From Ulota crispa (taxonomy: Eukaryota; Streptophyta; Bryopsida; Orthotrichales; Orthotrichaceae), in contig OY987249.1 of the NCBI GenBank assembly GCA_963920765.1, positions 2,389,230 to 2,453,229 on the forward strand: a stretch of DNA of 64,000 nt. Direction: 5' to 3'. Both the position numbers and the translations under genes were made by a program. The notes beneath the pieces were generated by a model. That model was not told the origin of the DNA, did not search any database, and worked only from the letters and a program-made list of their open reading frames with translations. Of this stretch, positions 10,994-22,788 are shown piece after piece. Positions within the stretch are counted from its first letter, which is position 1, and each line of letters opens with the position of its first letter.

Positions 10994-12963
10994 TCAACGG
11001 TAGCGCTTGAGGGAGAGAGTGTTGTTGCGCTTCCATGTGGCACGAACTGAAGGACGAGCCTTCGTGTACAAATGACCTCTGCCTCGGAGACCACGGTACT
11101 TCTTACCAGCCGATGTCAGACCGCGCAATTCACGATGCTTGTGCACAGGGTTCACAATCCAGTTGATTCTGGGATCCTTGCGGATGACGGTGTGTTGAGG
11201 GTCAACCAAGATGATCTCAAAATACTTGTACGTGGAGTCCTATAAAGATGAAACAATGTTGTCAGCATACTTCATATACACTCACTAATACAAATATAAA
11301 ATCCTAACCAATGACATATATAGATGTCACAAACAAAACTTTAATTAGGATACAAAACGAACTGCACGCTTCTGTTAGACTTGTAGCTTGGCAAGGTCAT
11401 TGAACTTATATGAAACGACTTGAGAATGTTATAAACAATAAGTTCACAGAAACAAACTGATGAAGGCATTTAGCAGACCTGGTTGATCCAGTAGGAATTG
11501 AGGACCCTAAGGCCTCCAAGCTTTCTTCCTGCCCGCTCTTCAGCCACGGATCGCAAGTTACGCTGGAACTTGAGCTGTGTAATACCCTGGTTCTTGGGCT
11601 TTCCATACACGATACCCTTGGCAACTGGCCTCTTCCTGCCTCCACGACGAACGCGTACCCGGTACACCACATACCCCTAATGCAAAGCCACAAATTCCAT
11701 ATCGTCAGACATAACACGAGGAAAAAACATATAAACACACATGAACGTCCACTACCATCATGTCCTATCACAAAAGAACATTAGTTCAGAAGGTGTTCAG
11801 TGCACATAGCAAAGGGAAAAAAAAAAGGAAACAATAATGTCCAAGCATGAAAATCACATGCTGGACCTAATCACAGTATAACAGTAAGCCTACCGTGACT
11901 TTGAGATCAATACATGCAACTAGCAAATAATAAAAATATGCAACTCGTGAATATCTCAATGGTCGTGGATGCATGTTTAAACCCCCCTAGATGCAAGTAA
12001 GCTAATAAGTGTGGCTTCAGAAGGTGGAAAACGAATATCAGCAGGGCTATTGCCAACTTATGTTCGTTTTTGTCTCATCAACAGCCATTCAGACACACAA
12101 CACTAAACCCTCAGTAAAAGCTGGCAACTTGGGTAAGAAAGATATCATGGAACGCCTAGCACATAGTGTGAGACAGTCCTGACTCATATTCAGTTACGTT
12201 CTCCAGCTCCCAACAACATGATTCGCACCAAGATAACATCCAATTCATCAACCTCCATAACAAAAAGAATCAATCAGGATAAAGACAACTACAGTTTCTG
12301 GAAAATCTTCTAACTGACATGAACGCAATTCGAGACAGAAAGTTGATACGGAAGACAGAAACCCTAAAATATTGAATGACAAACCCTAGGGCTTCAAGTA
12401 AATCTAAATGAAACAATCCGAATCAATCATTTCAGGTAGAAAAGAAAAAAGCCCTAGAGATGCGATATAAATGATAAACGTTACCTGCTTGGCCTTATAA
12501 CCTAGACGGCGGGCCTTGTCAGGGCGAGAAGGACGAGTGACGCGGACAATGCCGGGGAGCTGCCTGAACTCCCAGCATCGCACACGAAGCAGGAAGCGCA
12601 GCACATCAGACTGCTTCTTCCGCCATAGCTCCTCAACATACTTGTACGCGCCTGAATGAACATTTTCAGAACATAAACTAAACCTCGTCACATCCAAATT
12701 CAAGCATCATGAAATATAAATTACATGTAAAAAGTCGAAGAACTGTAAACCACCAGAACACAAACAACCTCTCCAGAATAAAACAATTTAGTCACTATCT
12801 TGAACTGCATTTTTAAGGACATCGCAACAGCAGCTGAATATGCAAAACCAAAAACTGCGAGATATGTAGCAAGTAAACACACTGCTCTTTCGAATGACAC
12901 TAAGGAATTGCACAAAAAACACAGCAAAACAGAGAGCGAGACACAAAGCATAGGCTTACCCAT
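10994..12963 (-). CDS. RPL15: 60S ribosomal protein L15 (eL15)
   Basis: Four coding exons on the minus strand: 12963-12960 (only ATGG), 12651-12485, 11676-11479 and 11239-10994, with the TGA stop at 10994-10996. All introns are GT-AG. The total is 615 nt, 204 residues, exactly the usual eukaryotic eL15 length. The sequence reads [17 protein letters not shown] at the start, [12 protein letters not shown] and [12 protein letters not shown] in the middle, and [20 protein letters not shown] and [12 protein letters not shown] at the end, all conserved in the family. It is a structural protein of the large ribosomal subunit. The gene shares its promoter with the acidic protein P1 gene on the opposite strand, which suits co-expression of ribosomal components. 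Intron 2 contains AAACCCTAG, close to the plant telo-box. Confidence 0.97.
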
Positions 12964-13444
12964 GGTGAAGGATCGTGCTGGCGCGCAGATACAGCTTGAG
13001 CAAACGCGCAGAGAGAGAGCGCTTGAAACCTTGTCGTCGCCTTCTTGAAAGCCTCCCTTTCGTCCCTTGACCTACAAGTAATCTCCACCATTGGATCCAG
13101 ACCATCTCGACGGTCACGATCTCACGTCTAATTAGCCCACCCGCAGGCGTCTATCGCGGCAGTTAGCGGCCTTCGAGTAAGTCTACGGAGGTCTTCGAAA
13201 GCCGCAAACTAACGCAGACGCATCCCGCAGATGACGCAATCCGACGCTAGCTCATAGCCGTTAATCGCGATGAGATCGAACGGCGCTCGTTTCGTTTAGG
13301 TCATTTGGTGTCGAAGGCTTTGAAGAAGGCGACGTCGAACTCCAAACTTCCTTTTCGCGTGCTTGCTCGCTCTCCACCACCACCTCGGTTGCTGCTCCGT
13401 TTTTTGTGTCGCCTTGCGGTGGTGTCTGCATCTGCCCAGCCAAA
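12964..13444. promoter_or_regulatory. Shared divergent promoter of eL15 and P1
   Basis: Only 481 bp separate the two start codons, including both 5' UTRs. The segment is GC-rich against its flanks. A site II-type element, TGGGCTAA in reverse orientation (plus strand TTAGCCCA, 13132-13139), lies between the genes. A TGGGCA-type motif (plus TGCCCA) lies near 13433. Site II and telo-box motifs are established features of plant ribosomal protein promoters. I see no obvious TATA box. Confidence 0.7.
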
Positions 13445-14676
13445 ATGTCGGTCAGCGAGCTCGCCTGCACCTACGCCTGTCTCATCTTGCACGATGACGG
13501 CATTGCGATCACTGTAAGTTTCTCTACTCCTTTTGCACCTTTTGTTAGGGTTCTACATCTTGCGAGGAGCTGTTTAGAGGCTTTTTTGTTTTTCTTAGCT
13601 AATATACCATTTGCTAGCTTATATAGAATTGTGCGTCGAATATATATCCGGGCCATGTGCACTTCTGTTGACTTCATCCAGACGTAGAAATATGCGCTGG
13701 TATACTCCGCTATTCTCCTCATAGGAAATGCCCCGTATTGTTTCAATCAAATTGCCTGGTGTTCGGGCTGGTTTTCTTATATAATCCGGATGCAAACGCT
13801 TGGTTGCTTTACTGTTAGCATCTACTGAATCTATCTTGGTTATCTTCCTATTCTAGCAGAGTTAGGGTTTGAATGTTGCAAACTTCGTGCGCCTTAACGG
13901 TGTACATCATTTCGACTAGATAGTTGTGGTCCTTATCATTTACTTCGTAGAATGATGTTTTGGTATCGTTCTCTTTTCGATAATGGAAGGGATTGAGCCT
14001 ATGGCCCGCACTTTTGTAAAATTTCTAGGAACTGATCAAATGACTTGATTTTTTTGGATTTGGACAGGCTGATAAGATCGCAGCTTTGGTCAAGGCTGCC
14101 GGCGTGCCAGTAGAGGCATACTGGTTTGGACTCTTTGCCAAGCTTTGTGAGAAGAGGAGCGTGGACGACCTCATCACGAATGTCGGAAGCGGTAAGATCA
14201 TTAAGTAATAAACCGGGCGGCTGCTTGTTCACTGCCTAATTGATGGTTTAGAACCTCTAGAGTTTAATTTCTTTCTTGAGATCAGAGTTAGTCGTTGCAA
14301 TCGCCTTCTTATTATGTGATCTCGCATGGATCTTAAACAGGAGGTGGTGGTGCTGTCGCTGTGACCGCTGCACCTGCTGCTGCTGCTGGCGGAGGTGATG
14401 CTGCTCCCAAGGAAGAAGCTAAGGTTCGGTGACATCCGCCTTCATGGAAATCATGCCTCTTGTCATACTGCTGCTTTTGCGTGTATGTCCGTTTAATGTC
14501 ATGTAGTTCCACATGATAGAATATCCTCTTGTTAACATAACGTTCCGTTTGTGTCATGCATCACTTGTGTTAAAGTTTTATGGCGTTTATCACTTAATTC
14601 TTACTTTTGTCATTTCCAGAAGGAGGAGGAGAAGGAGGAGAGCGATGATGATATGGGATTCAGCTTGTTTGATTAG
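13445..14676 (+). CDS. RPP1: 60S acidic ribosomal protein P1
   Basis: Four exons: 13445-13513, 14068-14191, 14341-14423 and 14620-14676, all GT-AG and in phase, giving 110 residues. Exon 1 is [19 protein letters not shown]. Exon 2 carries the dimerisation helices ([34 protein letters not shown]). Exon 3 is the Ala/Gly-rich hinge ([13 protein letters not shown]). Exon 4 ends in the acidic [12 protein letters not shown] tail that recruits GTPase translation factors to the ribosomal stalk. The SELA..YA..IL start marks it as P1 rather than P2. Introns 1 and 2 are long for such a small gene. A TTAGGGTTT (inverted telo-box) lies in intron 1 at about 13862. Confidence 0.96.
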
Positions 14677-16012
14677 ATATACCTTCTTGGGTAGAGGACT
14701 TCGGCCATTCATATCTTGACCCTTGTTTTGTTGGACGGCACTTTGTGCGAACGTCAAATTAAATACAGCAATTTCTCTTCATACAGTGTTTCTCCGCAGT
14801 ACTAATTGAATGGGATGAACACCTCTCTCTCTCTGTGAAGGAGAACCTGTCTGCACTGGCTCTTTCTGTGGCGAACCTCATACAATGTTGTTTTAACAGT
14901 ATTAATCTTGTACTTTGCGTTAGTGGAGATGCTGTCTCTATATTGACAGTTCGAATTGGAGATGATTACTGACAGTGTTGGCAAATTTCGATCAAGGTAA
15001 TTAACCTTTAGGTCAGGTTTGGGGATCCCATATCTCTTTTGTGAATACCGTGTGATTGGGTTCATTCAGCGGTTCTTTCTGATTTAGTGTTTTTGTGATA
15101 ATTGCCTCTGGTTGAGTGTAACTTATTTCATGCAGTGGTTGTGTAGACTTGGCTGCCTCCCTGGGTTCACGATTAGCTTGTCTGGTTTCCTTCAAATATT
15201 TTGTGGATTGACCGGGTGCGTTGTGGACGCTAGGACTACGAAGTCTTCTCAGCTGCTACCTTGTGGCGAACTCTGTATAGTGCCCTACAACAAATATACA
15301 TACACTTTTTTATGCTGTAATTGGCATTTTATTGTCTTGCTTCAATGATATCCAATTCTCATACTATCCCAGTCAAGCATACAGTGGTGATAAGTTTTTG
15401 AGATTTGATTACATGGACTTGCAAGAAACATATACCACAACAATACAAAACATGATTCATGAAGAATTTTGTATACATACACATCCTCAGACATGATTCG
15501 TGCAGAATCTCATGTAAAGTGTCGTACCAATTAATTAGATGAAGCGATGAATTTAAGTAAGTGAAATTCAATTATTTGACCACAGGTGAAATGGTGGCTG
15601 ATACTCTTACATGAGATTTTCCAAAGTTTCGTAGAAACTAATGGCTTTTTTTCTCTTTAAATCATGAAACAATTACTGAATAAAGAACAAGTTACTAGTT
15701 TGCAATAAATCATGTCTAAGATGAATAAGAGTTAATAACTTGGTATTCATAAGTGACATGCATTTGTAGAGCTTAGCTAATTAGAAGGACTAGGATATAG
15801 TTAGTAAACGCTAATTTGATTAACTCAAAATCTATGAATATTGTCATACTTCCAGTATAACAAGATTTAGGTAAAACTAGGGAAATTTACCACTAACACC
15901 CCCTTCACTTTTATCATTGATTTGTCAAATACACTTTCAAATCTTCATTGTCCTCATTGTTATTTTAAAAACTGATTAGATATTGTTCAAGCAATTCCAT
16001 GCATGTTTACAA
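14677..16012. other. P1 3' UTR and gene-free downstream DNA
   Basis: The P1 3' UTR follows the stop codon; AATTAAATA at about 14756 is a plausible poly(A) signal. Beyond that I see no gene. The frames at 14.8-15.6 kb have no domains or splice context. Confidence 0.45.
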
Positions 16013-16424
16013 TTAACCCTTTAACAACAGTGGTCAATTCTGGGGTGGGCAATCCTTTGTATTTCCATTTGGGGGACATTTTAGGGTTATTGAATATAAA
16101 TGTCTATCATAGATCTAACCGTACAAATGGAAGTATCTTGCAGCATTTAGTGTTATGCATCATGAATTATGCTCACTTTTTAGTTGTTATGTCCATCTTT
16201 TTGCATTTATTGGTGTATTTTCAGTCGGTACTCTTTCAATTTTTTCAACCCTCTAGCCACATGCCACCTCAAATTGGCATGGTTATTGTCATAAACTTTT
16301 CACTTTCCAATTCCCCAGACTCGTCCCCTTTGCCACATCATCAAATTCCTTGACATGCTCTCTCTACAAACTAAAAAGAGTCAAAATCGACCAGGAACTA
16401 GTTGACTAGTCCTAAATGGGTTAA
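16013..16424. mobile_element. TTAA-bounded element (family A, copy 3)
   Basis: The left end is TTAACCCTTTAACAAC (16013). The right end, inverted from 16424, is TTAACCCATTTAGGAC. The single 116-codon frame across it (16003-16353) shows no domain. The end similarity is modest, so the boundary is tentative. Confidence 0.45.
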
Positions 16425-16596
16425 GAAGGCCTAGCTAATTACACGGACTTTAGTTGTCCTTGAACCTAGAGAAATCTCTTTTTGTCATGTAAGTCAACAA
16501 AGACATACATGTATTTATATTGACATTTATAGGTTTGACATTGTCCAAAATTAGTTAACTATGGCATTATTTTTTTACATAACATGTTACATATTA

Positions 16597-17006
16597 GGGA
16601 ATTGATATGTGTACCACACCCTTTCAATTATTGTACCACACCCCATACTACATTTTAGATTTCTATCATCAAAAAGCTGAATTTGAGACTTTGGAATTCA
16701 AATTTGGACTTAGAGACCATGATTTAGTCTAGAACCATAAAAAAAGTTGCAATTCAACAACACCCACTGTAAAAATTTAGCTAGGGAGAAAAGTGTTACT
16801 TTTACTTTTGTTTGTAAAAAAGATAAGCTCTTTCATTGGGTGTTGTTGAATTACAACCTTTTTTGTGGTTTTAGACTAAATCACGGTCTCTAAGTCCAAA
16901 TCTAAATTCCAAATTCTCAAATTTAGTTTTTTGATGGTAGAAATCTAAAATTTATTTTGGGATGTGGTACAGTAATTGATAGGGTGTGGTACACATATCA
17001 ATTCCC
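16597..17006. mobile_element. Family B foldback, copy 1
   Basis: The ends are GGGAATTGATATGTGTACCA and its exact inverse, each flanked by TA (16595-16596 and 17007-17008), consistent with a TA target duplication. The two halves pair through blocks such as TTGGACTTAGAGACC and AACAACACCCA, with a centre near 16800. It abuts the left end of the next family A element. Confidence 0.7.
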
Positions 17007-17008
17007 TA

Positions 17009-17920
17009 CATACCCCTAAAGGACCATGGCCTTTATTTTGTCAAAAGACACTCAAAACTGCCACCTCTATGGCAAAGAATGAAAAAGTTTGAAAACGGTC
17101 ATTTTGCATATCTAACCATAGGATATTGTATTAGACTACAATAAGAATGTGTCATACAAAACTCAAGAACTTTGACCGCACATATTGGAAGATATTTGCA
17201 TTCAAAGTGGAAAAATAACTTTTTTTGCACCTTGCTTGATTGGACTGTTTAACTTTGAACGTTTTAAACTAATTTTTTTTGCCTCACAAAGTTTGGAATT
17301 CTATTTTTTTGTGGTCGGAAGTTGAGTTGGGAATATTGGGAAAACAATTAAAACAAAAAAAATTTAATTTTCATTCTTTATAAAAAACATTAGGTACAAG
17401 AAGGTATGAGATTGAAGAAAAACCTAAATTGCTAATAACCCTGCAATGGAATTGAAACGCAATAATCCCAATGGTGAGAGTGTTCTACAAAGCAAACTTC
17501 ACCCTCTCCAACAATTTGTTTTGAAAAAATGATAAACTTGAATTCAAAAATGAAGTTTACAAGTTATTTTTTCAAGAAGATGCTTGAATTGCCCAAAAAA
17601 CAAGATTTTCCATAACTTTCTCATAACTAGTCCAAATGGAATGAATCAAAGCTTCAGATGTAGACAAAGATATAATTTATGAGGAAAAAAAGTTCAAGTT
17701 TTTCTAAGATTTTTTTTTTCTGCCCGAAGTCCCCAAATTTGTACTTATTTGGGCATAACTTTTGCTCCCTGGCATCAATTGGAATAAAAAATGTATTCCC
17801 CAAAAGCTAACGTGTTTTTCAAAAAATAAGTTTCAAAAAATTAGGACAAAATGGAGACCGTACGTACCTACCCAAAATCCCATATGTCCCTCGTAGGGAC
17901 AATGGTCCTTTAGGGGTTAA
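17009..17920. mobile_element. TTAA-type element (family A, copy 4)
   Basis: The left terminus reads CATACCCCTAAAGGACCATG, where TTAA seems decayed to CATA. The right terminus, inverted from 17920, reads TTAACCCCTAAAGGACCATT, so 15 of the first 16 bases after the TTAA position match. A small hairpin, TGTCCCTCGTAGGGACA, lies inside the right end. The left part (CAAAAGACACTCAAAAC...) matches, inverted, the DNA at 29150-29375. Confidence 0.6.
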
Positions 17921-18044
17921 TGCAAAATATGTTCTTCATTTACTTACGTTTTTTGAAGCCATCAATGCTTTTTGAACTCTAAAGTGATAATTTTAGAGAA
18001 TGTAGACTTACGATAGAAAATTTCATGTGAACTAATAGATCTTA

Positions 18045-18443
18045 GGAATTGATATGCACACACCTAGGGTTTGATATATGCATACCCCTTGATAGGGTAA
18101 ATTTTAAATTTTTATCATCAATAAGTTGGATTAGAAAAAATTGAATTCCAATTTGGACTTAGAGATCTTAATTTTGATGAGGTTATACTTGAGCAACACC
18201 TACTAAAAAGCATATCCTTTTTTACAAACAAAGGTAAAAGTAATAGTTTGCACCCTACCTAGGTTTTTCCATTGGGTGTTGTTCAATTTTAAGTTCCTAT
18301 ATAGTTTTAAAGAAAATTAAGGTCTCTAAGTCTAAATTTGAATTCAAATTATTCAAATTCAACTTATTTATGGTAAAAATCTGAAATTTACCCTGTGGGA
18401 GGTGTGCATATATAAAACCCCGGGTGTACACATATCGATTCCC
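18045..18443. mobile_element. Family B foldback, copy 2
   Basis: The ends are GGAATTGATATGCACACACC and, inverted, GGGAATCGATATGTGTACAC, flanked by TA on both sides. The interior blocks (GACTTAGAGA, TTGGGTGTTGTTCAATT) are shared with copies 1, 3 and 4. Confidence 0.65.
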
Positions 18444-18475
18444 TAAATCTTTAGTATTTTAATTATACATATACA

Positions 18476-18731
18476 TTAACCCTTGAGCGCCCAGCACAAG
18501 TTTACTCAAATCCAAATCTTTTGGAACTCATTCCAATCAAACTATCACTTAAAATAGATCCACAAAAATTGATTATACCGATTGATAGTGAACATAAGCC
18601 CGGAGCTCCAAAAAAAAAGACTCATTCTTTCATCGTACCACTGTACCATTAAAAAGATTGTAATGATCAAACAAAGAAAATTTTCAAAACGAAGAGGCCA
18701 TATTTTAGCCCCTGGGGCGCTCAGGGGTTAA
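18476..18731. mobile_element. TTAA-bounded element of 256 bp (family A, copy 5)
   Basis: The ends are TTAACCCTTGAGCGCCCAGC and, inverted, TTAACCCCTGAGCGCCCCAG, the clearest terminal inverted repeat of the family. TTAA lies at 18476-18479 and 18728-18731. Confidence 0.7.
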
Positions 18732-19910
18732 CTATCACGGTCGGAAGGTGAGAGCTGAGAACCTTCTACCACCTTCGGTATAAGGACACCCTACCTAGTC
18801 ACAAACCCAGTTCGCCAGTGACCCAGTCCCGGTCACCGGTATCCGTGCCTCAGATTAAACCCTAACCCTAACTCTAGCCGCACTGGATCTCCTATACCCA
18901 ACAACACCTCTGCAACTTCATATATTGGCCTTGCGTCTTAAAAGACTCTCCAATTCTTGCTTCCCCTCCACGGATCGTCCCGAAACTTGTTTAGTTGTCT
19001 TCCGGACGTGATAATTGTCATTGAGTTTTGCCCCGGATATCTGCAGAATCGGTTTGACTTGTTGCAAAGCTCGGACAAGATCGCACCTTGCTTTGTAACC
19101 ACTGCCTCTGCTACTTCACCTCTGTTACAAATCATGCTCTAGCTATGGCAATCTGTGGTGTGTTTAGAGTTGAGCTTCGTAACATGTCATTCCGAAACTG
19201 TGGATATCCGTTGTGCTGCCTGGCGCTTGGTATCAACAATCTCTGCATGAGGAGTGTCGGTCCTTCTTTCTCACTCTCTGGCTCTTTTAACTGTTATTTG
19301 GTTCTTGAGTGTTGTGACTTGGGTTTTCTTGGCAGCTATGACGATAAACCTGGCAATCAGACTGATATGCTACACGCAATGACGTTTTCCCAATTGTAGT
19401 CAAATTCCGAGCTGCTGCTTCTGACATGCTTTTCGTTAACTGATAGTATGTGTGACGTATTAGCTTAGTGCGTTGAGCTTGTGCTCTACGATCTATGATG
19501 TTATTGTGATGTATCATTTGAACAGTTAGCATTGTGTTTTGATCTCGTACCTTACTTGGCAACAACTCTATGACTTGTGGACTGCTAAACTGGCAGTTGG
19601 GTGATGTTCAACAGCAGCTTGTCAACCGAACATCGGGGAAGTATTTTTAAGTGCTCTTCGTTGACAAGGTTTTTGCCAGAACCACAAAACTAAGCTTCTA
19701 TTTATTACTAAGCTACTCCGAAATTCGAATGTCTCGAGCTGAAGTTTTAATCTTCATAAATTTTTATCAATCTCCGCACCAGGAGCAGTAGATGTTTTTG
19801 GTAGCCTCCTTTTAAACCGGTTTAATGTTGCATATGCACGGTTCTCAAATTAGCTATTTTTAGGTTGCTCACGAAAGTTGCTGCTGTTGGCTTCACACTA
19901 CTCGAAGTAC
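18732..19910. other. Telo-box-containing, GC-richer island without a recognisable gene
   Basis: The base composition rises and a plant-telomere-like run, AAACCCTAACCCTAAC, lies at about 18856-18872. Such motifs are known upstream of ribosomal, snoRNA and translation genes. Frames at 18957-19142 and 19088-19399 have no domain I recognise and no convincing splice pattern. A non-coding transcript or decayed gene is possible; I cannot define one. Confidence 0.35.
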
Positions 19911-20087
19911 AAGGTAGGAGCACTCAGTCGTTTACTGACCTCTAAATTAAACCTAAAGTAGACACTCCTGCACCCAAACAAGACTCGCATGTATCCAAAC
20001 TAGATACAAGTTAACATAAGAGAAAAAAAATTGTTTAAGTGGTGGTTTGTGATTGGGTATGACATGGTCTTTTTGCTATTATTTTTC

Positions 20088-21218
20088 GGGAAAATATTGA
20101 AAATAGACTTGACAATTGAACATATTTCAAAAACAGTCCTCACAATTCAAAAATATTGAAAATATGCCTCATCTTGAATTTGAGTTTTTGTGGTTGATTT
20201 CCTTCAATTCCCAAATCAATCTATGAATGAAGGAACTTTTTTTGTTATTTTCCCTATTACATATTATAAATATTGAATTATTAGATTTTCAATCGGCTTT
20301 TTAGCCAATGTTTACAAATTGCAAACGACTTTTTCTTAGCAATTGGCTAGCTTTGAACTAGCTTTTGGTTCTTCCCGGACCACCTCATCATATAAAAAGT
20401 AGGCCCCTTGCAATTAAAGTGACCAAAATTTTGTGCATGTTTATTTATGGGAATTGATATGAGCACATCTGAGGTTTGATATTTACACACAAGGAGAGGG
20501 GTAAATTTTAGATATTTACCATCAACAAGTTGAATGTGAAAAATTTTGAATTCAAATTTGGATTTTGAGACCTTGATTTAGTTTAGAACCGCAATGGAGG
20601 TTACAATTGAACTACACCTAATGGAAAAGTTTAACTTTTTTTAATGAACAAAGGTAAAAGTAATAATATGCTCCCTAACTAAGCTATTCCATTGGGAGTG
20701 GTTCAATTGTAACCTCCATTGTGGATCTAAACTAAATCAAGGTCTCGAAATCCAAATTTGAATTTGGAATTTTTCACATTCAACTTGATGGTAAATATCT
20801 AAAATTTATCCCTCTCCTTGTGTGTAAATATCAAACCTCGGGTGTGCTCATATCAATTCCCATAAATAAACATGCACAAAATTTTGGTCACCTTAATTGT
20901 AAGGGGCCTACTTTTTATATGATGAGGTGGTCCGGGAAGAACCAAAAGCTAGTTCAAAGCTAGCCAATTGCTAGGAAAAAGTTGTTTGCAATTTGTAAAC
21001 ATTGGCTGAAAAGCCGGTTGAAAATCTTACAATTCAATATTTATAATATGTAATAGAGAAAATAACGAAAAAAGTTCCTTCATAAATTGACTTGGGAATT
21101 GAAGAAAATCAACCACAAAAACTCAAGACCTAGATGAGGTCTATTTTTGATATTTCTGAACTGTGAGGACTGTTTTTGAAATACGGCCAATTGTCAGGCC
21201 TATTTTTGATATTTTCCC
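20088..21218. mobile_element. 1.13-kb palindromic element with 8-bp target duplication (Mutator-like ends)
   Basis: Ends GGGAAAATATTGAAAATAG and, inverted, GGGAAAATATCAAAAATAG are flanked by TTATTTTT at 20079-20086 and 21219-21226. The outer arms pair over about 360 bp each (for example AGTAGGCCCCTTGCAATTAA inverted on the other side). A family B foldback forms the core. GGGAAA ends with an 8-9-bp duplication resemble Mutator-like or hAT elements. Confidence 0.75.
20449..20861. mobile_element. Family B foldback, copy 3, at the palindrome core
   Basis: The ends are GGGAATTGATATGAGCACAT and its inverse. It lies exactly at the symmetry centre of the larger palindrome, so the arms of the two are continuous. 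Confidence 0.65.
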
Positions 21219-21433
21219 TTATTTTTATGGGGGTCTAGTGTTTACAATAAATAAGTCTAAGGAGTTGTCTTCAACAATTCAATATTTATTTATATGATCT
21301 CAGAAAATTCCAAAAACAATTTTCCTTGCATCTAAGTTATACCCATTTCTTATCAAGCCTATGCCATTAGATTCTCAAACAACCCTCCCAATTACCATAT
21401 AAGGTAAGTGTCGCATTTGGGTGCTTCTACCTT

Positions 21434-22382
21434 GTAATTGTTAGTGAAGCAGTTTCTGCAGAAACCTGGCTTCAGTCCCGTGACTCCCGTCGTTCCGGAC
21501 TTGAGCAGTTCATTCTAGTTGTTTTTGTTGAAACTATAAGAAATTGTAGTTCTCAAATCCGTCAAATTATCAAACCTGCGGTGAAGATGGACCTTGTTAA
21601 CACTGTTGATTAGGTTGGAAGTAAAAGCACTGTAATTTGCAACCGTGATAAGTTAAATCCGAATTCTTTGATAAATATCAAGAGCATACCCAAATCACTA
21701 CAGCTAAATCACTACGTAGTGTGAACCGTAGTGTGCTAATTACTTTACAAGCCTCTCAACTGTACCAAGGTTTGTGGAGATACTTCACTGTGACCCTGTA
21801 GGCCTATGAGGACGTTATTTTTCCTCTGGCTTTGAAAAAACTTTTGGTATAGCCGAAAGCCGTTTTTCATCTGATTTTTTTTCAGAGTCAGAAGTGATTT
21901 CAAACAAACACACGTCCATCATGGTAGGCAAAAAAATAAACTCTCCAAATATACTCAAATAAACTCTTTAAATATACTCATTTTTTCAAGTAACTTAAAA
22001 TCTGTGATGAAAAAAACAACCTCTCCAAATATTGGCAAAGATATTAGTAATTTTTGACTAGTGCAAAGTTCGAATATGTGATTACTATCATTGAAAATGT
22101 TTACAAAAACTCTTTAAATAAATAAAATAATAAATGGAATGCAAATTGGACAATCAAAAATAATGCTCAAACCATGTTTAAAAAGAAGAAAATATAGGAT
22201 AATGGCACACCAAATTTTGAAAATTTGGTGTGCCTACACTTCCAGTGAAAGTAACTTAACCACACCAGTAAAAAATTATTGATATTTTTGCCAAGTCGTT
22301 CTAGTGCTGGATTGATGATGCTCTGCAATCTGGTGAGGTGTTGAGGGGAGACTTGCAATGATGAGACATGAGACTTAGTGTG
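21434..22382. other. Gene-free intergenic DNA
   Basis: I see no gene or clear element. It separates two family C elements. Confidence 0.45.
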
Positions 22383-22788
22383 TAAGGTAAGAGCACCCAA
22401 TTGCAACACCAGCCGTTCTCCGGCATCTAAAATTAAACCTAAAGTAGACAGATTTGCATCCAATCAAGACACAAATGCACCCACAGAAGACACAATTGCA
22501 ATTAAAAATCAGACACACAAGTTGACATAAGGGAATAAAAATTGTGTAGGTGGTAGTTTTTGATTGAATGTGACATGCGCATGACATGATCTTGTTGTTG
22601 TCGCTTTTTCAGGGGTCTAGTGTTTACAATAGGTAAGTCTAGGGAGTTATTTTCAAAAATAAAATTCCAAAAACAATTTTCCTTGCATCTGTATCCATTT
22701 TCTAACAAGCCCATGCCATCAAATCCTCAGAAGACCCTCCCAATTACCACATCTGAAGGAAGTGTTGCATTTGAGTGCTTCTACCTTA
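22383..22788. mobile_element. Family C element, copy 3 (intact reference copy)
   Basis: The ends are TAAGGTAAGAGCACCCAATT and, inverted, TAAGGTAGAAGCACTCAAAT. Its interior matches the split halves of 19911-21433 and much of 60791-61266. Confidence 0.65.

Larger units (their letters stand above)
19911..21433. mobile_element. Family C element, copy 2, interrupted by a nested palindrome
   Basis: The ends are AAGGTAGGAGCACTCA and, inverted, AAGGTAGAAGCACCCAAATG. Outer blocks (AATTAAACCTAAAGTAGACA on the left; GGGGTCTAGTGTTTACAATA on the right) match the uninterrupted 406-bp element at 22383-22788. The extra 1.1 kb is the inserted palindrome at 20088-21218. Confidence 0.7.

Noticed and set aside
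16003-16353. A 116-codon hydrophobic plus-strand frame
   Set aside because: Falls within a TTAA-bounded element; no initiation context or homology that I can recognise.
19088-19399. A 103-codon Cys-rich frame downstream of the telo-box run
   Set aside because: Cysteine spacing matches no family I know and there is no supporting splice structure; kept only as a possible non-coding locus.
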